A stretch of DNA of 64,000 nucleotides from Rhizobium sp. ICMP 5592. GTDB taxonomy: Bacteria > Pseudomonadota > Alphaproteobacteria > Rhizobiales > Rhizobiaceae. Of this stretch, positions 63,504-64,000 are shown one piece after another. The position numbers and the translations under genes were made by a program. The stretch covers positions 735,032-799,031 of the forward strand of contig NZ_QSNT01000001.1 of assembly GCF_009498525.1 (NCBI RefSeq), read 5' to 3'. Position 1 is the first letter of the stretch. Every line of letters begins with the position of its first letter. The notes beneath the pieces were generated by a model. That model saw nothing but the letters and a program-made list of their open reading frames with translations. It searched no databases and was not told the origin of the DNA.

Positions 63504-64000
63504 TGGAATATCCCCGGCTCTGGAAACTCTCCGGTCAGAAACCAGTTTCCGACATTGCGGGTCTTATATTCGGCGGGGTTATGCAGCGTGTGGATGCGGA
63601 CGTTGCGCCAGAAGCGGTCGAAACCATAGGGCCTGACGGCGGAGCGCGCGCCCATCACCTCGAAGATTTCGCTTGTCACCTCCAGGGCAACGCGGCCTGC
63701 CAGGACGTTGGCCGCGGCAACGGCGATCGCCGTCTTGCCGCGATCTTCCGCCGTCAGATCCTGCCCCCTGGCATAGGCGTCGTCCAGTGCCGTCAGCGCC
63801 CGGTCGGCAAGCGCCGTTGCCGCCTGCACCTTGATCCAGAGTTCGCCATATTGCCGCTTGATCCAGGGATCGTCCTGATGCCGTTCGACGCCGGAATAGA
63901 TCCAGGGCCGCGATTTGGTGATGGTATAGTCTCGTGCCGCGATCAAGGCGCCCTGGGCGCTGCCGATGAAGACGTTGAGCAGCACGCTCTGCTGCTGCAT
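63500..64000 (-). CDS. DszC/SfnB-like monooxygenase, C-terminal part
   Basis: The last 166 codons of a fourth acyl-CoA-dehydrogenase-fold monooxygenase; the N-terminus lies beyond the window. The visible half includes the C-terminal helical domain and the RFWRNVRIHTLHNPAEYKTRNVG ending, with the same histidine-containing signature as in the copies at 43,691 and 55,080. It is translationally coupled to the DszA-like gene. The apparent first Met is just the window edge. Confidence 0.82.
   Translation of the reverse strand: MQQQSVLLNVFIGSAQGALIAARDYTITKSRPWIYSGVERHQDDPWIKRQYGELWIKVQAATALADRALTALDDAYARGQDLTAEDRGKTAIAVAAANVLAGRVALEVTSEIFEVMGARSAVRPYGFDRFWRNVRIHTLHNPAEYKTRNVGNWFLTGEFPEPGIFQ

Overview
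The window looks like an accessory region of a GC-rich alphaproteobacterium, most likely one of the Rhizobiales. This rests on gene style, the density of ABC uptake systems, the vanAB/ferulate genes and the IS remnants; no rRNA, tRNA or phylogenetic marker is present, so the placement is inference. Nearly all the DNA codes for scavenging: uptake systems, oxidoreductases and local regulators. No CRISPR array, intact insertion sequence, tRNA or replication origin was found.

Region 1 (1-11.3 kb). The tail of a polyamine-type binding protein and two permeases come first. A sugar/polyol module on one strand follows: an RbsABC-type importer, a GolD/DthD-like short-chain dehydrogenase, DhaK, DhaL, then an unusual protein in which a SorC-family transcription factor is fused to a second complete DhaK, and a second DhaL. 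There is no DhaM, so kinase activity is probably ATP-dependent. The dehydrogenase would oxidise a polyol to a ketose and a DhaKL kinase would phosphorylate it. A symmetric 35-bp dyad before the importer is the best candidate operator for the fusion regulator.

Region 2 (11.4-20.3 kb). A patatin-like lipoprotein, a secreted FecR-domain protein converging on a CHASE2 adenylate cyclase, and a small MarR-controlled oxidoreductase operon (NmrA-like, NTF2-like, SDR, MarR) with a pair of near-identical palindromes at its promoter. Remnants of IS5- and IS3-family transposases flank this region.

Region 3 (20.3-41.3 kb). A lignin-monomer island. It holds two coniferyl-alcohol-dehydrogenase-like SDRs, three aldehyde dehydrogenases, a Liv-type ABC importer, an ADP-forming acyl-CoA synthetase next to a hydroxycinnamoyl-CoA hydratase/lyase, and vanA-vanR-vanB. 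Together these could take coniferyl alcohol through ferulate, feruloyl-CoA, vanillin and vanillate to protocatechuate. Control appears layered: an AraC protein, a MarR protein with tandem operators, GntR-type VanR, and a XylR/DmpR-like sigma-54 activator facing a textbook -24/-12 promoter.

Region 4 (42-64 kb). An organosulfur-type island. One dipeptide/nickel-type ABC transporter is served by two binding proteins. Around it are four DszC/SfnB-like flavin monooxygenases of the acyl-CoA-dehydrogenase fold, two LLM-class flavin monooxygenases, a DszB-like protein, a triple-rhodanese protein, an FMN-reductase-like nitroreductase, an aldo/keto reductase, an FAD/NAD(P)-binding protein and a LysR regulator. 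Three of the genes are arranged exactly as dszA-dszB-dszC, and the DszB-like member keeps the Cys/His/Arg/Gly active-site pattern. Its natural substrate cannot be read from the sequence.
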